From Pelolinea submarina (GTDB lineage: Bacteria > Chloroflexota > Anaerolineae > Anaerolineales > Anaerolineaceae): DNA of 64,000 nt. Below, one piece after another: positions 1 to 9,368 of this stretch. Where the stretch lies: positions 3,162,001-3,226,000 of the forward strand of contig NZ_AP018437.1 of assembly GCF_003966975.1 (NCBI RefSeq). The letters run 5' to 3'. The number at the start of each line of letters is the position of its first letter. Positions within the stretch are counted from its first letter, which is position 1. The notes below the pieces were generated by a model. The model was not told where the DNA came from and searched no databases. It saw nothing but the letters and a program-made list of their open reading frames with translations. Made by a program: the position numbers and the translations under genes.

Positions 1-1
1 T

Positions 2-139
2 TTGTCGAGGTCTTCGGAATTAGGTGAATTAGGATTCATAGAGGTTTTTGTTTTACCTGAAAATCACATGGATTTAGTGAAAGAATTCTATCATCTAATC
101 CAGCGCGAGAAATTCGCTTCCATTTCCCGCGTTCAATAA
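2..139 (+). CDS. C-terminal fragment of an unidentified protein (5' end outside window)
   Basis: An open frame enters from the left edge and runs 45 codons to a TAA at 137-139. It ends with ...FASISRVQ. The codons read as ordinary protein with no internal stop. The piece is too short and has no motif I can assign, so the function is unknown. It converges on the minus-strand glycosyltransferase gene, with about 27 nt between the two stops. Confidence 0.5.
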   Translation: MSRSSELGELGFIEVFVLPENHMDLVKEFYHLIQREKFASISRVQ

Positions 140-166
140 TCAGAATTGCACCCGGAGATGATAGTG

Positions 167-1942
167 TTAGTCTATCTTCTTTAATTGAATTTGGTAAAAA
201 TAACCGGATTGGGAGAATTTAATACCCTCAAGCGCGTCAAAATCTTTCTCGTCGAGGTGCATAACATCAATTATGCAATCTCCATAATACGCACGGAAAA
301 GCATGCTCTCATCCGCTGCGATCTCCTCACTGGGAATGAGCTCATTGTTGGTGTACCCATTGAAATTCAAAGCTTGATGCCAGGACCGGATAATACGCGC
401 GGTTGTGTCCGCAGGAATCTCCAGGGTAACTTTGGCCGTAGCGGGGTCTTCCACCGCACAGTTATCAAAAGTTTCCATCAGGTTGTAGATTTGTGTATTG
501 AGCAGTTGGCGCGGCGTCAATTGTCGCTGGTGGACCAGCACGCTGCCGTAGATGTTAAAGCCCAACAGGAGCAGCGCAAACAAACCGATCTGTAGCGTCC
601 TTTTCTTTCCGAGCATTAACACACAAGCCAGCGTAATAACCAAAGCCAGGATGGGATATCCAATCTTCATGGACAGCACCAGGCTGCCGTAAGGGGAATT
701 GACCGAAGACGCCAGCGGATAGTCCAGGTAAATAAACCCTTCTCTCAAGACTGCGTAGGCAAAAATGGTTATGCCGGCTGACAAGACTATCAGTACCAGG
801 GCGAATAAAAGCGATTTCCTGGTTTTGAACGTTTTCCCAAAAAAGCTGAAAGCTGTAATGAGAAACAATGGGCCAAAATACATGATATAGCGGCCCTGGA
901 TTTTCACCGGGTCGGGGTAGTTATAAGCTGCCCGCCAGGAATGGCGCACACAAGCCAGCAGGAAAAAGAAGACAATCAAAGCCAGGGAAATCCACCAGCG
1001 GTTCTCGTCCGATTGCCAATCCTTTAGTTTAAATCTCGTAAACGAAGCCAGCATCAAGCCCAGATACGGCGCCGCGATCAGGATAGTATAGGAAAAGTAG
1101 AAGATAGCCCACATCAAGAGCCGGCGCTTGCCTAACTGGGCCGGGTCGGGATGGTCGGCCACCGAAAAACCCAGCATGGTCTTCAGTGATACTCCCTCGC
1201 GTACCCCCGCGATTTGCCAAACAGCCAGGATAAGCAGCATGGGTGCTAAAACCATCAACAGGTGAGCGAATTTCTTCCATGAAAAGAGCAGCGGAAGTTT
1301 TTCCTCCGCGAAAGGCTTCAACCACCAGACCAAAAGAAAAGCCGGGATAAGCACCAGGCCAATGAAGCGTGTTGCATACAGCAAAGCCAGCAGTACGCCA
1401 AACAGGACATTCTCCAAGATATGGGCCTTGTGGTTGACCGGGAATAAATGAGTAAATGCCAACAGCACCAGCCACATGAAGATGGGATAGAAGACGTTCT
1501 CGCTGATCAACGTACGCGCGATCACCACCTGGATCGGCCCGCACAGGAGCACGAAAACCGCCAACAGGCTGGTCCGCCTGTCCAGGAATTTCCTCAGGAG
1601 CAGAAACGCCGGGAAGATAGCGCTGGTCAAATAGAGGGCATTCAGCCAACGAGCCGCCGCGTAGCGCGCAAAAGGAGAAAAGAGGTAAAAAGCCGGCAGC
1701 AGGGAAATGGAGTAGAACGGCGGGTAATCGGCATCCGCCGCGAAGGAGAAACTTCCTTCATAAAAAGCGCGCGCAATATCCCAGTAGCGCACTTCATCGT
1801 TGAAGTGCATGGGGCCATGAACGTTGGCGTCCACCACAAAGACCGTGAATAGCACCCCCAGGACGTAGATGCATACCAGCGCGATCGCCGCTCCTCTTTT
1901 CGTATTCAGGAATTTCAGCACTTTCCCCGGGAAATTTTGCAT
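167..1942 (-). CDS. GT-C type membrane glycosyltransferase (family 39 / ArnT-like)
   Basis: This is a polytopic membrane protein of about 591 residues, with a dozen or so hydrophobic segments and a short soluble C-terminus. The first extracytoplasmic loop carries an acidic NDEVRYW motif and a YPPFY motif, as in GT-C/GT39 enzymes that use polyprenyl-phosphate sugars. The open frame extends to 2119, but I place the start at the ATG ending at 1942: a GGAGGAAAGG ribosome site lies just upstream and the upstream residues are not membrane-like. It resembles the protein at 46311-48461 (shared RHSWRA.YN and K(I/M).GRY motifs). It probably transfers a sugar to a lipid or surface glycan; donor and acceptor are unknown. 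Confidence 0.75.
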   Translation of the reverse strand: MQNFPGKVLKFLNTKRGAAIALVCIYVLGVLFTVFVVDANVHGPMHFNDEVRYWDIARAFYEGSFSFAADADYPPFYSISLLPAFYLFSPFARYAAARWLNALYLTSAIFPAFLLLRKFLDRRTSLLAVFVLLCGPIQVVIARTLISENVFYPIFMWLVLLAFTHLFPVNHKAHILENVLFGVLLALLYATRFIGLVLIPAFLLVWWLKPFAEEKLPLLFSWKKFAHLLMVLAPMLLILAVWQIAGVREGVSLKTMLGFSVADHPDPAQLGKRRLLMWAIFYFSYTILIAAPYLGLMLASFTRFKLKDWQSDENRWWISLALIVFFFLLACVRHSWRAAYNYPDPVKIQGRYIMYFGPLFLITAFSFFGKTFKTRKSLLFALVLIVLSAGITIFAYAVLREGFIYLDYPLASSVNSPYGSLVLSMKIGYPILALVITLACVLMLGKKRTLQIGLFALLLLGFNIYGSVLVHQRQLTPRQLLNTQIYNLMETFDNCAVEDPATAKVTLEIPADTTARIIRSWHQALNFNGYTNNELIPSEEIAADESMLFRAYYGDCIIDVMHLDEKDFDALEGIKFSQSGYFYQIQLKKID

Positions 1943-2083
1943 AAGTGAAACGACCTTTCCTCCGGCTAATAGCTTGATTGAGATTTTACCAAACAAAGCA
2001 TCAAGCCGTATCTGCAATTGGTGCCCCGTCCTGGTACATTCCCTATACAAAGATTGGCCGGCAACAACCCCGGATAAAATTTC

Positions 2084-2112
2084 TTGCATTTTATTTTTGG
2101 GAACTCTATAAT
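2084..2112 (+). promoter_or_regulatory. Sigma70-type promoter of the acyl ligase / carrier operon
   Basis: TTGCAT (2084-2089) and TATAAT (2107-2112) are separated by exactly 17 nt. Transcription would begin near 2119, leaving a leader of about 56 nt before the ATG at 2175. Confidence 0.7.
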
Positions 2113-2126
2113 GATTCACATAACCA

Positions 2127-2138
2127 AGGCTTAAGCCT
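2127..2138. promoter_or_regulatory. Perfect 12-bp palindrome just after the predicted start site
   Basis: AGGCTTAAGCCT is a perfect palindrome about 8 nt downstream of the predicted transcription start of the ligase operon. This position suits a repressor operator. No regulator is encoded next to it, so its binding partner is unknown. Confidence 0.35.
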
Positions 2139-2174
2139 CGTACATCAGTTCAAACACTTTACAGGAATGAATAA

Positions 2175-3791
2175 ATGGGATTAACGAAGAATATTGCCTA
2201 CACCTGCACGCGCCGGCCATGCGAAGCCGGACACGCAGACGAGCAAGCATTTAAATGGATCCATAATGACTTGACTGAGCAAATCTTTACTTTCCAGGAG
2301 TTGGATACGGCTTCCAACCGCATGGCAAATGTGCTCCAACGCCTGGGTATAAACAAAGGCCAATGCGTCAGCATCTACCTGCCCAAATCGGTAGAATTGC
2401 TCAACAGTTTCTTCGGCATTCTTAAAAATGAAGCGATCTCCTGTATTCTTTTTTCCACCTTCGGCGAGAGCGCTCTCTACGATCGGCTTTCTGACAGCCG
2501 GACCCGTATTCTGATCACGCGCAAGAGCCTGCTGAAAAAGGTACAGAAGATCGAAGGCGAATTGAACGAACTGCAAGCTATCCTGGTCACAGATTTGGAA
2601 ACGCACCAGGATGACTACATCCTCAGCTTGCCGCAATTGCTGGCAGATGTACCGGACAGCTTTGCATTCTCTGCGGAGATCGAGCCCGAAACACCTGCGT
2701 TCATCCAATACACCTCCGGCTCCACCGGTAAACCCAAAGGCGCGCTGCACGTGCACGGCGGCCTGGACACCATGCTGGCTTCATTTAAGGAAGTATTCGA
2801 AATACAACCGGATGAGTGCTTCTGGTGTACCGCCGATCCGGCCTGGATCACCGGTCTGGTATACGGCGTGATCTCGCCGTTGGCACTGCTGACTAACCAA
2901 ATCCAATTCGGCGGGAATTTTAGCGCCGAATCCTGGCTGGAAATCCTGCAGCGCGAACAAGTCAACGTATGGTACACCGCCCCCACCGCTCTGCGCATGC
3001 TGATGCAGGAAGAAGCTGGATTGTTCAAGCAGTACGATTATTCCGCCCTCAACCGCATGTACAGCGTGGGCGAACCGCTCAACCCGGAAGTATATTATTG
3101 GGGCAAGAAAGTCTTCGGCTGCGAGGTGTACGACAACTGGTTCCAGTCGGAAACCGGCAGCATCATGATCACCAACAAACCCGGCCGCGCGGTCAAACCC
3201 GGCTCGATGGGCCAACCGCTCAGCTATATTCAGGCCATGATCCTGGACGACGACATGCATCCCCTTCCTGTGCGCCAGCAGGGCAACCTGTGCCTGAAAA
3301 AAGGCTGGGGCTCCATGTTCCGTACTTATATCAATAAGGAAGATCTCTATCAGGAAAAATTCAACGGCGATATTTATATCTCCGGCGATCTGGCGTATCG
3401 GGACGAGGAAGGCTATTTCTGGTACGTTAGCCGCGCCGACGACGTAATCAACACCGCCGGGCATCTGGTCGGGCCTTTCGAGGTCGAGAGCGCCCTGCTG
3501 GAAATCGAGGAGATCGTGGACGTGGCCGTCATCGGCGTGCCCGACCCCATCCTGCACGAGAAGATCATCGCATTCCTGTGCCTCAGAAAAGATTGCGAAT
3601 GGTCGCGCGCGCTGGAGCTGAAATGCCGTGTAAACATCTCCAACAAGGTCTCCACCACCGCAACTCCCCAGGAATATCACCTGGTCGATAGCATTCCCAA
3701 GAACAAAAGCGGTAAAATTCTGCGGCGGGTATTGAAAGCCCGCTATGAGGGCAAAGACCCCGGCGACCTGTCCACTATGGAGGAAAAATGA
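2175..3791 (+). CDS. AMP-forming acyl-CoA synthetase-like (adenylating) enzyme
   Basis: This 538-residue protein belongs to the ANL superfamily. The phosphate-binding loop YTSGSTGKPKG begins at about residue 179, an SETGS-type motif follows in mid-protein, and the C-terminal catalytic lysine is Lys514 in KSGKILRR. The sequence is closest to acetyl/propionyl-CoA synthetases but lacks their long N-terminal extension. It overlaps the following carrier-protein gene by 4 nt (ATGA), so it probably loads an acyl group onto that carrier, as DltA does for DltC. The acyl substrate cannot be read from the sequence. An AGGA site lies 8 nt before the ATG. Confidence 0.85.
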   Translation: MGLTKNIAYTCTRRPCEAGHADEQAFKWIHNDLTEQIFTFQELDTASNRMANVLQRLGINKGQCVSIYLPKSVELLNSFFGILKNEAISCILFSTFGESALYDRLSDSRTRILITRKSLLKKVQKIEGELNELQAILVTDLETHQDDYILSLPQLLADVPDSFAFSAEIEPETPAFIQYTSGSTGKPKGALHVHGGLDTMLASFKEVFEIQPDECFWCTADPAWITGLVYGVISPLALLTNQIQFGGNFSAESWLEILQREQVNVWYTAPTALRMLMQEEAGLFKQYDYSALNRMYSVGEPLNPEVYYWGKKVFGCEVYDNWFQSETGSIMITNKPGRAVKPGSMGQPLSYIQAMILDDDMHPLPVRQQGNLCLKKGWGSMFRTYINKEDLYQEKFNGDIYISGDLAYRDEEGYFWYVSRADDVINTAGHLVGPFEVESALLEIEEIVDVAVIGVPDPILHEKIIAFLCLRKDCEWSRALELKCRVNISNKVSTTATPQEYHLVDSIPKNKSGKILRRVLKARYEGKDPGDLSTMEEK

Positions 3792-4024
3792 ACGTAACCG
3801 AAGAGTTGACCGCGGTTTTCCGCGAAGTGTTTGATGATGACAGTATTCAGCTTACCCCTGAATTGACCGCCGATGACGTGGAGGGTTGGGATTCGCTTTC
3901 ACACGTCAACCTGATTATCGCGGTGGAAATGAAATTCGGGATTGAATTTACCCAAAAAGAAATCCGTTCGTTTGCCAACGTGGGCGAGCTGATCGCCTGC
4001 ATTGAAAGCAAACTGAACGCATAA
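3788..4024 (+). CDS. Acyl carrier protein
   Basis: This 78-residue acidic protein has the phosphopantetheine attachment motif GWDSL; Ser36 is the expected site. It overlaps the ligase by 4 nt and is probably translationally coupled to it. It converges on the AlgJ/DHHW-like gene with an 11-nt gap and no visible terminator. The pairing of a dedicated adenylating enzyme with a carrier, facing an MBOAT gene, points to delivery of an activated acyl group for surface glycan modification rather than to general fatty-acid synthesis. That role is inferred. Confidence 0.9.
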   Translation: MNVTEELTAVFREVFDDDSIQLTPELTADDVEGWDSLSHVNLIIAVEMKFGIEFTQKEIRSFANVGELIACIESKLNA

Positions 4025-4035
4025 CACCCTGGCAG

Positions 4036-5322
4036 TTAGGGTTTGATGGCGTCTTCAGCGGAATAATACGTCACGGTCGGCTGTCCAAAGACCAAAACGT
4101 CCGTAATATCATAATCATCAATAAATTGCTGCAGCCGTTTGGTGCTGTTCTCTTCAAAGCGCAGATCGATCACATAAGTATCGTGAAAGTGCGAAGCCAG
4201 ATACATCTGGATGGTGCGCGAGTAAGAGGACGTGACCATCAATAAGTTGCGCCTGGTTTCGTTATTAAAGTGGAACTGGATCAGGATCTGCTGCTTGCCG
4301 TAGAAACCCCGGTAATGATTGAAGAACTTTTCCCGGCTGTAGATCCCATTGAGATAGTTTTCCCGTCCGCTGTAGTTGCTTAACTCCCCATCCACGTACG
4401 TGTCATAGGCGGGCATCGAAACGTTGGCATATTCAAGGATATCCGGTTCGACTGGGTAAAGTGATTTGCGCGCCATGGAACCCTGAAATTCCAGACCATC
4501 AATTTTCTTGATCGCCTCCGCCGTTAGCATGGGACTGATGTCGGGATATTGATCTTTCAGCAGGGCATAGATCTGTTCATAAGCATCCAACGAAGCGCGG
4601 ATGTTCCAGTGCTGGTCGGTCCTAAAGAAGCGCTTCTGGTAATCCGCGTAGCTGTTCAACGCAAAGTTCGCGAAGGCCAGGTTTTCCGGCTTATTTGCTA
4701 AAAAGTAATCGAGCGATTGGCCGTTGTCTGCCTGCGGGAAGTAGGCATTCAACGGGTAGAAGCGCGAATAGGGCAGCGTTTCGATGTTGTACACGTAGAA
4801 GTGAATATCAGGATATTCCGCTAGTAGTTGTTCATAATTGGCAATGCGCGTGTCGATCGCCTCTTTTTCCGCCTGATTGAACAAAGCCAGGTCCTGCATC
4901 AGGTTCTCACCCCGGCGGTCGACGTATAAGCCGGAATTAAATGAAGCCGGGTAAGCTTCGTCCGGCAGGGCTGCATATGCACTGTGGATAACCGCGCGGT
5001 CGAAAGACTTCGCCAACTCGACCAGCGGGATGCGCAGCAGCATCTGCTCCGCTGCGGCCTTGTTAACCGTACGTTGGAAAGAGCCGCTGATGAACCGGTT
5101 AAAAAAGACCTCACCCGCCTCGGCGTACAAGCCCTGATAAACGCGCTTCAGGCCGATCTTAAAATCCTGAACAGAAACCTGCGGAAAAACCACCAGCTTG
5201 CGGTCCTCTAAAATGGAATCTTCGGTCCATGCCCCATTACGTGACAGCCAGAAAATCAACGGGCTGATCAATAGGGCAAAGATGATAAGGATGAAAACCA
5301 AATTTTGAATATATTTTTTCAT
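4036..5322 (-). CDS. AlgJ/AlgX-like (DHHW family) SGNH-type acyltransferase partner
   Basis: This protein of about 428 residues has one N-terminal membrane anchor and an extracytoplasmic domain. DQHW in the middle matches the Asp-x-His-Trp motif of AlgX/AlgJ, and SSYSRT near the C-terminus is in the place of their serine motif. I start it at the ATG ending at 5322, where the hydrophobic anchor begins; the frame is open further upstream but overlaps the MBOAT gene. It lies 7 nt after the MBOAT stop, so the two form an operon. In alginate and cellulose systems such proteins move acyl groups from the MBOAT protein onto the polymer; a similar role is inferred here. Confidence 0.75.
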   Translation of the reverse strand: MKKYIQNLVFILIIFALLISPLIFWLSRNGAWTEDSILEDRKLVVFPQVSVQDFKIGLKRVYQGLYAEAGEVFFNRFISGSFQRTVNKAAAEQMLLRIPLVELAKSFDRAVIHSAYAALPDEAYPASFNSGLYVDRRGENLMQDLALFNQAEKEAIDTRIANYEQLLAEYPDIHFYVYNIETLPYSRFYPLNAYFPQADNGQSLDYFLANKPENLAFANFALNSYADYQKRFFRTDQHWNIRASLDAYEQIYALLKDQYPDISPMLTAEAIKKIDGLEFQGSMARKSLYPVEPDILEYANVSMPAYDTYVDGELSNYSGRENYLNGIYSREKFFNHYRGFYGKQQILIQFHFNNETRRNLLMVTSSYSRTIQMYLASHFHDTYVIDLRFEENSTKRLQQFIDDYDITDVLVFGQPTVTYYSAEDAIKP

Positions 5323-5329
5323 GCTCGAC

Positions 5330-6739
5330 CTAAAACTCCGAATAGAGAAATGCCTGGTAACTGCCGGAAACGGTGACTGCCGTACATAAGAGAAATACAC
5401 CAACCAGAAGGGCATCCAATACAAGGGACGTTACTTTGTTTTTCCGCATGCGGTCATAAATTTCTTTAAATAGCGGTGTGCTGGCGATGATACCCAGCAG
5501 CAGCAGCGGGAAATACATCAGGATATTCAGGGTGCGGGCCGTGTTCAGCCCGGAAGGCTGTCCGGCTCCTACCAGCGCTTTGAAGAACGGTCCCCAATTG
5601 GCGACGTCCTCAATCTTGAAGAACACCCAGCCAATCAGGATGAGCAGCAACGCATACACGCGCTGAAGAAAAACCGGCAGCTTTTTCAGCCAGCGTCCCA
5701 GGAAACTGGATTCCAGCACGCTGATTAGCCCAAAATACAGCCCCCACAGGATGAAATTGGGCGTAATCCCATGCCAAAAACCGGTCACCAGGAAGACAAT
5801 CAACAGGTTGGATTGTTGGCGAAAGTGCTTCAGTTTTCGGCGCGCGATTTCAAGCGGCATGAAGATATACGTGCGGAAGAAGTTCATCAGCGACATATGC
5901 CAGCGACGCCAGAAATCGGCTATGCTGCGGCTGAGATAAGGGAAGTTGAAGTTCTCCGGCAGCTTGAAACCCAGCATACGCGCCAGGCCAATGGCCATGT
6001 CCGTGTAGCCGGAAAAGTCCATGTAGATTTGCACGGCAAAAGCCAGCAGCCCATACCAGGCCAGGCCGGCAGCCATGTCGCTGCCCTGCAGCCCAAACAC
6101 TTTATCAGCCACCACGGCCAGGTTATCGGCAATCAGTACTTTTTTGGTCAAGCCAATGATGAAGCGCCGCAGCCCATCGGCTATATCATCCAGGTTCGTG
6201 CGGGGAGAGGCCAGGTCTGTCTGCATATCCTTGAATCGCGTGATCGGCCCCTGCAGCAGCTTGGGAAAGAAGGCCATGTAGTTTGCCAACCGCAGCAGGT
6301 TTGTTTCTGCCTCAATCTCCCCGCGATTGACGTCCACCAGGTAAGAAATAGCCGAAAACGTGAAAAAGGAAATACCCAACGGGAATCTCAGGTTAGGGAA
6401 TTGCGTGCGCAGTGCGTTGAGCAGCGGCAGGTTGAATTGCGCCGTAGTAGCGGCCTTCAGCAGCACCAGCGGCAGCAGGTTGACCGCGATGGAAATGCCG
6501 GTCAACAAACCGGCATCGCCGCCCGCGGCGTTCTTTTTATCAATCCAGCGCCCGGCTGCCCAGTTATAGAGGATCAACAGGAGTAGCAAGAATACGTAAA
6601 CAGGCTCGCCCCAGGTGTAAAAAACCAGCGAAGCCAGCAGCAGAATGACGTTGCGGTAGGCAGCGGAGCGGTTTAAATTGTAGAGGATCAGGACGATGGG
6701 AAAGAAAATAAATAAAAATACCAGTGACGGAAAAAGCAT
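5330..6739 (-). CDS. MBOAT family membrane O-acyltransferase (AlgI/DltB-like)
   Basis: This 469-residue polytopic membrane protein contains both conserved MBOAT histidine contexts: RRWHMS in mid-protein and GFWHG further on. The opening (LFPSLVFLFIFFPIV) is typical of AlgI-type proteins. It is the first gene of a two-gene minus-strand operon with the AlgJ-like protein. It should move an acyl group across the membrane to a surface polymer. The convergent ligase and carrier genes may supply the acyl donor, which would make the set functionally dlt-like. Confidence 0.88.
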   Translation of the reverse strand: MLFPSLVFLFIFFPIVLILYNLNRSAAYRNVILLLASLVFYTWGEPVYVFLLLLLILYNWAAGRWIDKKNAAGGDAGLLTGISIAVNLLPLVLLKAATTAQFNLPLLNALRTQFPNLRFPLGISFFTFSAISYLVDVNRGEIEAETNLLRLANYMAFFPKLLQGPITRFKDMQTDLASPRTNLDDIADGLRRFIIGLTKKVLIADNLAVVADKVFGLQGSDMAAGLAWYGLLAFAVQIYMDFSGYTDMAIGLARMLGFKLPENFNFPYLSRSIADFWRRWHMSLMNFFRTYIFMPLEIARRKLKHFRQQSNLLIVFLVTGFWHGITPNFILWGLYFGLISVLESSFLGRWLKKLPVFLQRVYALLLILIGWVFFKIEDVANWGPFFKALVGAGQPSGLNTARTLNILMYFPLLLLGIIASTPLFKEIYDRMRKNKVTSLVLDALLVGVFLLCTAVTVSGSYQAFLYSEF

Positions 6740-7057
6740 AATTTGGCAGACCCTGATTCTTAAGTATGGCTTATTCTAATATAGCGGCGGATGCCCGGCA
6801 AGCCGCATATGACTGGTCAGCGTTAAATCAACCATCAGTAGGAATCTGAATAATTGCTGAGTAGGAACAGCAATGCGAAAATTGTTTTCCTTTTTCCGGG
6901 GAAAGAGTCAAAGGTGAAGGACTTTTCCTAATCTATTTGGTGATTTTTACAGGAAGTGACTGAAAAACTTGTTTCAATACACTCACATTGCTCATTAATA
7001 TACATGTGTTTGTGGTAAAAATGAATTAAATAGGAATTCTCAGGGAAAAAACTATCC
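6740..7057. other. Intergenic region between divergent MBOAT and LysR genes, no gene seen
   Basis: These 318 nt contain stop codons in all frames and no convincing RNA gene. The part near the LysR gene is AT-rich and should hold its promoter. I found no hexamer pair with good spacing. Confidence 0.5.
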
Positions 7058-7957
7058 ATGGCACGTATAGACCAACTCTTATCATTTTGCACTGTAGTGG
7101 AACTGAAGAGTTTTTCGCTGGCAGCCGAACGGTTGGGACTGACACAGCCCACCATCAGCCTGCAGATCAAGGCTTTGGAAGGCGAATTCGGCACTGTACT
7201 GCTGCATCGTGAAAGCCATCACATCATGCCTACCAGCGAGGGTAAGATTGTTTACGACAACGCAATAAAAATTCTGGCCTTGTACGAAAAGACACGCCAG
7301 GCGGTCTACCAGAATCGTGGGGACTTCAGCGGCAACCTGACCATCGGCGCCAGTTCCGGGCCGGCGGAATATCCCATTCCTCTGCTGCTGGGGAAGTTTA
7401 AGAGCGAACACCCCGAATGCACTATCAATTTGCAGGTGGGCGATTCCAGCGAGGTCATCGATAAAGTTTTCAAACAATCGTTGGAGTTAGGTTTCGTTGG
7501 CACCAAGCGCCGCGATGGAAACCTGTACTTCGAACCTTACCTGGAAGACAAGTTGGTGTTGGTAGCCGCCAAGGATCACCCCGTCGCGCAAAAAAAACGC
7601 ATTTCCTTCCAGGAATTATTCGAAGTGCCGCTCATCATGCAGCAGCCCGGTTCTGGCGCTACCATCAATTTGCAGGAAGCCCTGTCCGCCGGCGGTTTGA
7701 ATTTCAACGACTTGAACATCCTGATGGAACTGGGCTTGCAGGATTCGGTCAAAAGCGCGGTGGCGGCCGGCTATGGGGCAGCCATTATCTCTTCTTTAGG
7801 CATTAAAAAGGAAATTGAATCCGGTATACTCCAGGAAATTGAAGTGGAAGGGCTGGATTTATACCGCCAAATTTTTATCTGCTATAATCGCATGCTGCCG
7901 TTAACAAATATTACCAAGGAATTTTTAGCTTTTGCCATCCGCAACAAGGGCCTCTGA
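7058..7957 (+). CDS. LysR-type transcriptional regulator, CysL-like
   Basis: This 299-residue protein has an N-terminal winged helix-turn-helix (LTQPTISLQIKALE at about residues 27-40) and a periplasmic-binding-like effector domain. The effector-domain wording (GDSSEVID..., FEPYLEDKLVLVA, DHPVA) resembles CysL-type and selenium-metabolism-associated LysR proteins. It is followed after 1 nt by the deacetylase-like gene and lies upstream of the SsuABC-type importer and OsmC gene. Regulation of sulfur-compound uptake is a reasonable guess, but the target is not shown. Confidence 0.88.
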   Translation: MARIDQLLSFCTVVELKSFSLAAERLGLTQPTISLQIKALEGEFGTVLLHRESHHIMPTSEGKIVYDNAIKILALYEKTRQAVYQNRGDFSGNLTIGASSGPAEYPIPLLLGKFKSEHPECTINLQVGDSSEVIDKVFKQSLELGFVGTKRRDGNLYFEPYLEDKLVLVAAKDHPVAQKKRISFQELFEVPLIMQQPGSGATINLQEALSAGGLNFNDLNILMELGLQDSVKSAVAAGYGAAIISSLGIKKEIESGILQEIEVEGLDLYRQIFICYNRMLPLTNITKEFLAFAIRNKGL

Positions 7958-7958
7958 T

Positions 7959-9341
7959 ATGTTTTCTTCCGCAGCTATTACTTATACCTGGAAACAGATT
8001 TTTTACCGTTTGGGATTGGAGTATCAGGCGGAATTTATTCATATTGGCAATAAACGCGTCCGTTGTGTTTATGACGCGCAAGCTTCCAGTGCGGATGATT
8101 CAGCAGCGTTTACCCTGCACATTCAACCCTGTCCGGAAAGCGCCCTGGACGAAATGGCCGCCGGGAAGCCGGATAAATTGACCAGCCTGTCTCCCTTTCA
8201 ATTCCTGCCCACTGGCGCTTCCGACTTCCCTTTTGATACGCTCCCCATCCTTTTCTGGGGAGATGCTTCCACCGGGAAATTCGCCGAAATACAGGGAAAA
8301 AAACTGACTCTGCACGCGGACATCCTGGCGGCGACATTCTTCATGCTCTCCCGCTACGAGGAGATCGACAGCCCGCACTTGGACAAGCATGGACGCTACC
8401 TATACAGCGCCAGCGTAGCCAGCCGCTACGGATTGATCGACCTGCCCATCGTAGACATTTATGCCCTGGTGTTGAAAACCTGGTTGGAAGCCCTGACCGG
8501 CGAACACATCACCCCGCCGCATCGCTTTACTTTCCATTTCTCTCACGATGTGGACTTCATGTTCCTGTCACATCCCTTCCACAAATGGTTGGATGTGATG
8601 GTGCGCGACTTGGCTAAGGGCCGCCTGGATTTTTTCAAACAGGATTTTCCCAGTCTGTTCCAAAGCTACACAGAAGACGTTTATTATCGCGATCTGCGCC
8701 GCCTGGTTGAAATGGCCCAGGCGAACGGAGGACACGAGGTGTTCTACCTGTTGACTTCGCGGGAACCCTTCGCGCGCGACGGCTACTCGCTGAAAGCCCG
8801 GCGTGTCCGGACTGTGCTGGAATATCTCAAAGAAAACGGTATGGAAATCGGCCTGCATGCCAGTTACCGCTCATACGACAAACCTGCGCTGTATAAAGCA
8901 GAAAAGCAGCGCCTGGAAATGGCCATCGGCCGCACCTGCCGTGGTTCGCGCCAGCACTACCTGCGTATCCGCACACCCTACACTTGGAACCAGATGAAAG
9001 CAGCAGGGTTGGAATACGATGAATCCTACTGCTTCTCAGAGCATGAGGGCTTTCGCTGCGGTACCTGTTATCCTTATCCCGTTTTCGACGTCCAGCAGGA
9101 CCGTGAGTTGGATTTTACCGAGCTGCCCCTGATCGTGATGGAAACCAGCCTGCGGGTTTACCGCAAATTGAGCGCCGCGCAGGGCATTGAGAGCATCATG
9201 AAATTGGCTCACACCTGCCAAAAAGTAAACGGCACCTTCACCATGCTGTGGCACAACACCTGTTTGGATCGCGAATGGCAGGAATGGGGCCGGCAGCTGC
9301 CGGATTGGGTAAAGACCCTGACGGAAATGGCGCACCAATAG
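7959..9341 (+). CDS. Polysaccharide-deacetylase-like protein
   Basis: The protein has 460 residues starting at the ATG at 7959, with AAGGG about 8 nt upstream; an earlier in-frame start would overlap the LysR gene. The N-terminal half is a domain I know only as an uncharacterised partner. The C-terminal half looks like a carbohydrate esterase 4 (NodB-like) fold: FSHDVDF contains the His-Asp-x-Asp metal motif and IGLHASY a second motif. No signal peptide is seen, so it may act on a cytoplasmic or lipid-linked sugar. It is co-directional with the ATP-grasp gene 27 nt downstream. Confidence 0.7.
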   Translation: MFSSAAITYTWKQIFYRLGLEYQAEFIHIGNKRVRCVYDAQASSADDSAAFTLHIQPCPESALDEMAAGKPDKLTSLSPFQFLPTGASDFPFDTLPILFWGDASTGKFAEIQGKKLTLHADILAATFFMLSRYEEIDSPHLDKHGRYLYSASVASRYGLIDLPIVDIYALVLKTWLEALTGEHITPPHRFTFHFSHDVDFMFLSHPFHKWLDVMVRDLAKGRLDFFKQDFPSLFQSYTEDVYYRDLRRLVEMAQANGGHEVFYLLTSREPFARDGYSLKARRVRTVLEYLKENGMEIGLHASYRSYDKPALYKAEKQRLEMAIGRTCRGSRQHYLRIRTPYTWNQMKAAGLEYDESYCFSEHEGFRCGTCYPYPVFDVQQDRELDFTELPLIVMETSLRVYRKLSAAQGIESIMKLAHTCQKVNGTFTMLWHNTCLDREWQEWGRQLPDWVKTLTEMAHQ

Positions 9342-9368
9342 AATATAAAGGAAACTCGATAATACGCT

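Noticed and set aside
2781-3680. 299-codon antisense frame in the acyl ligase
   Set aside because: Shadow of the ligase coding strand with no recognisable motif.
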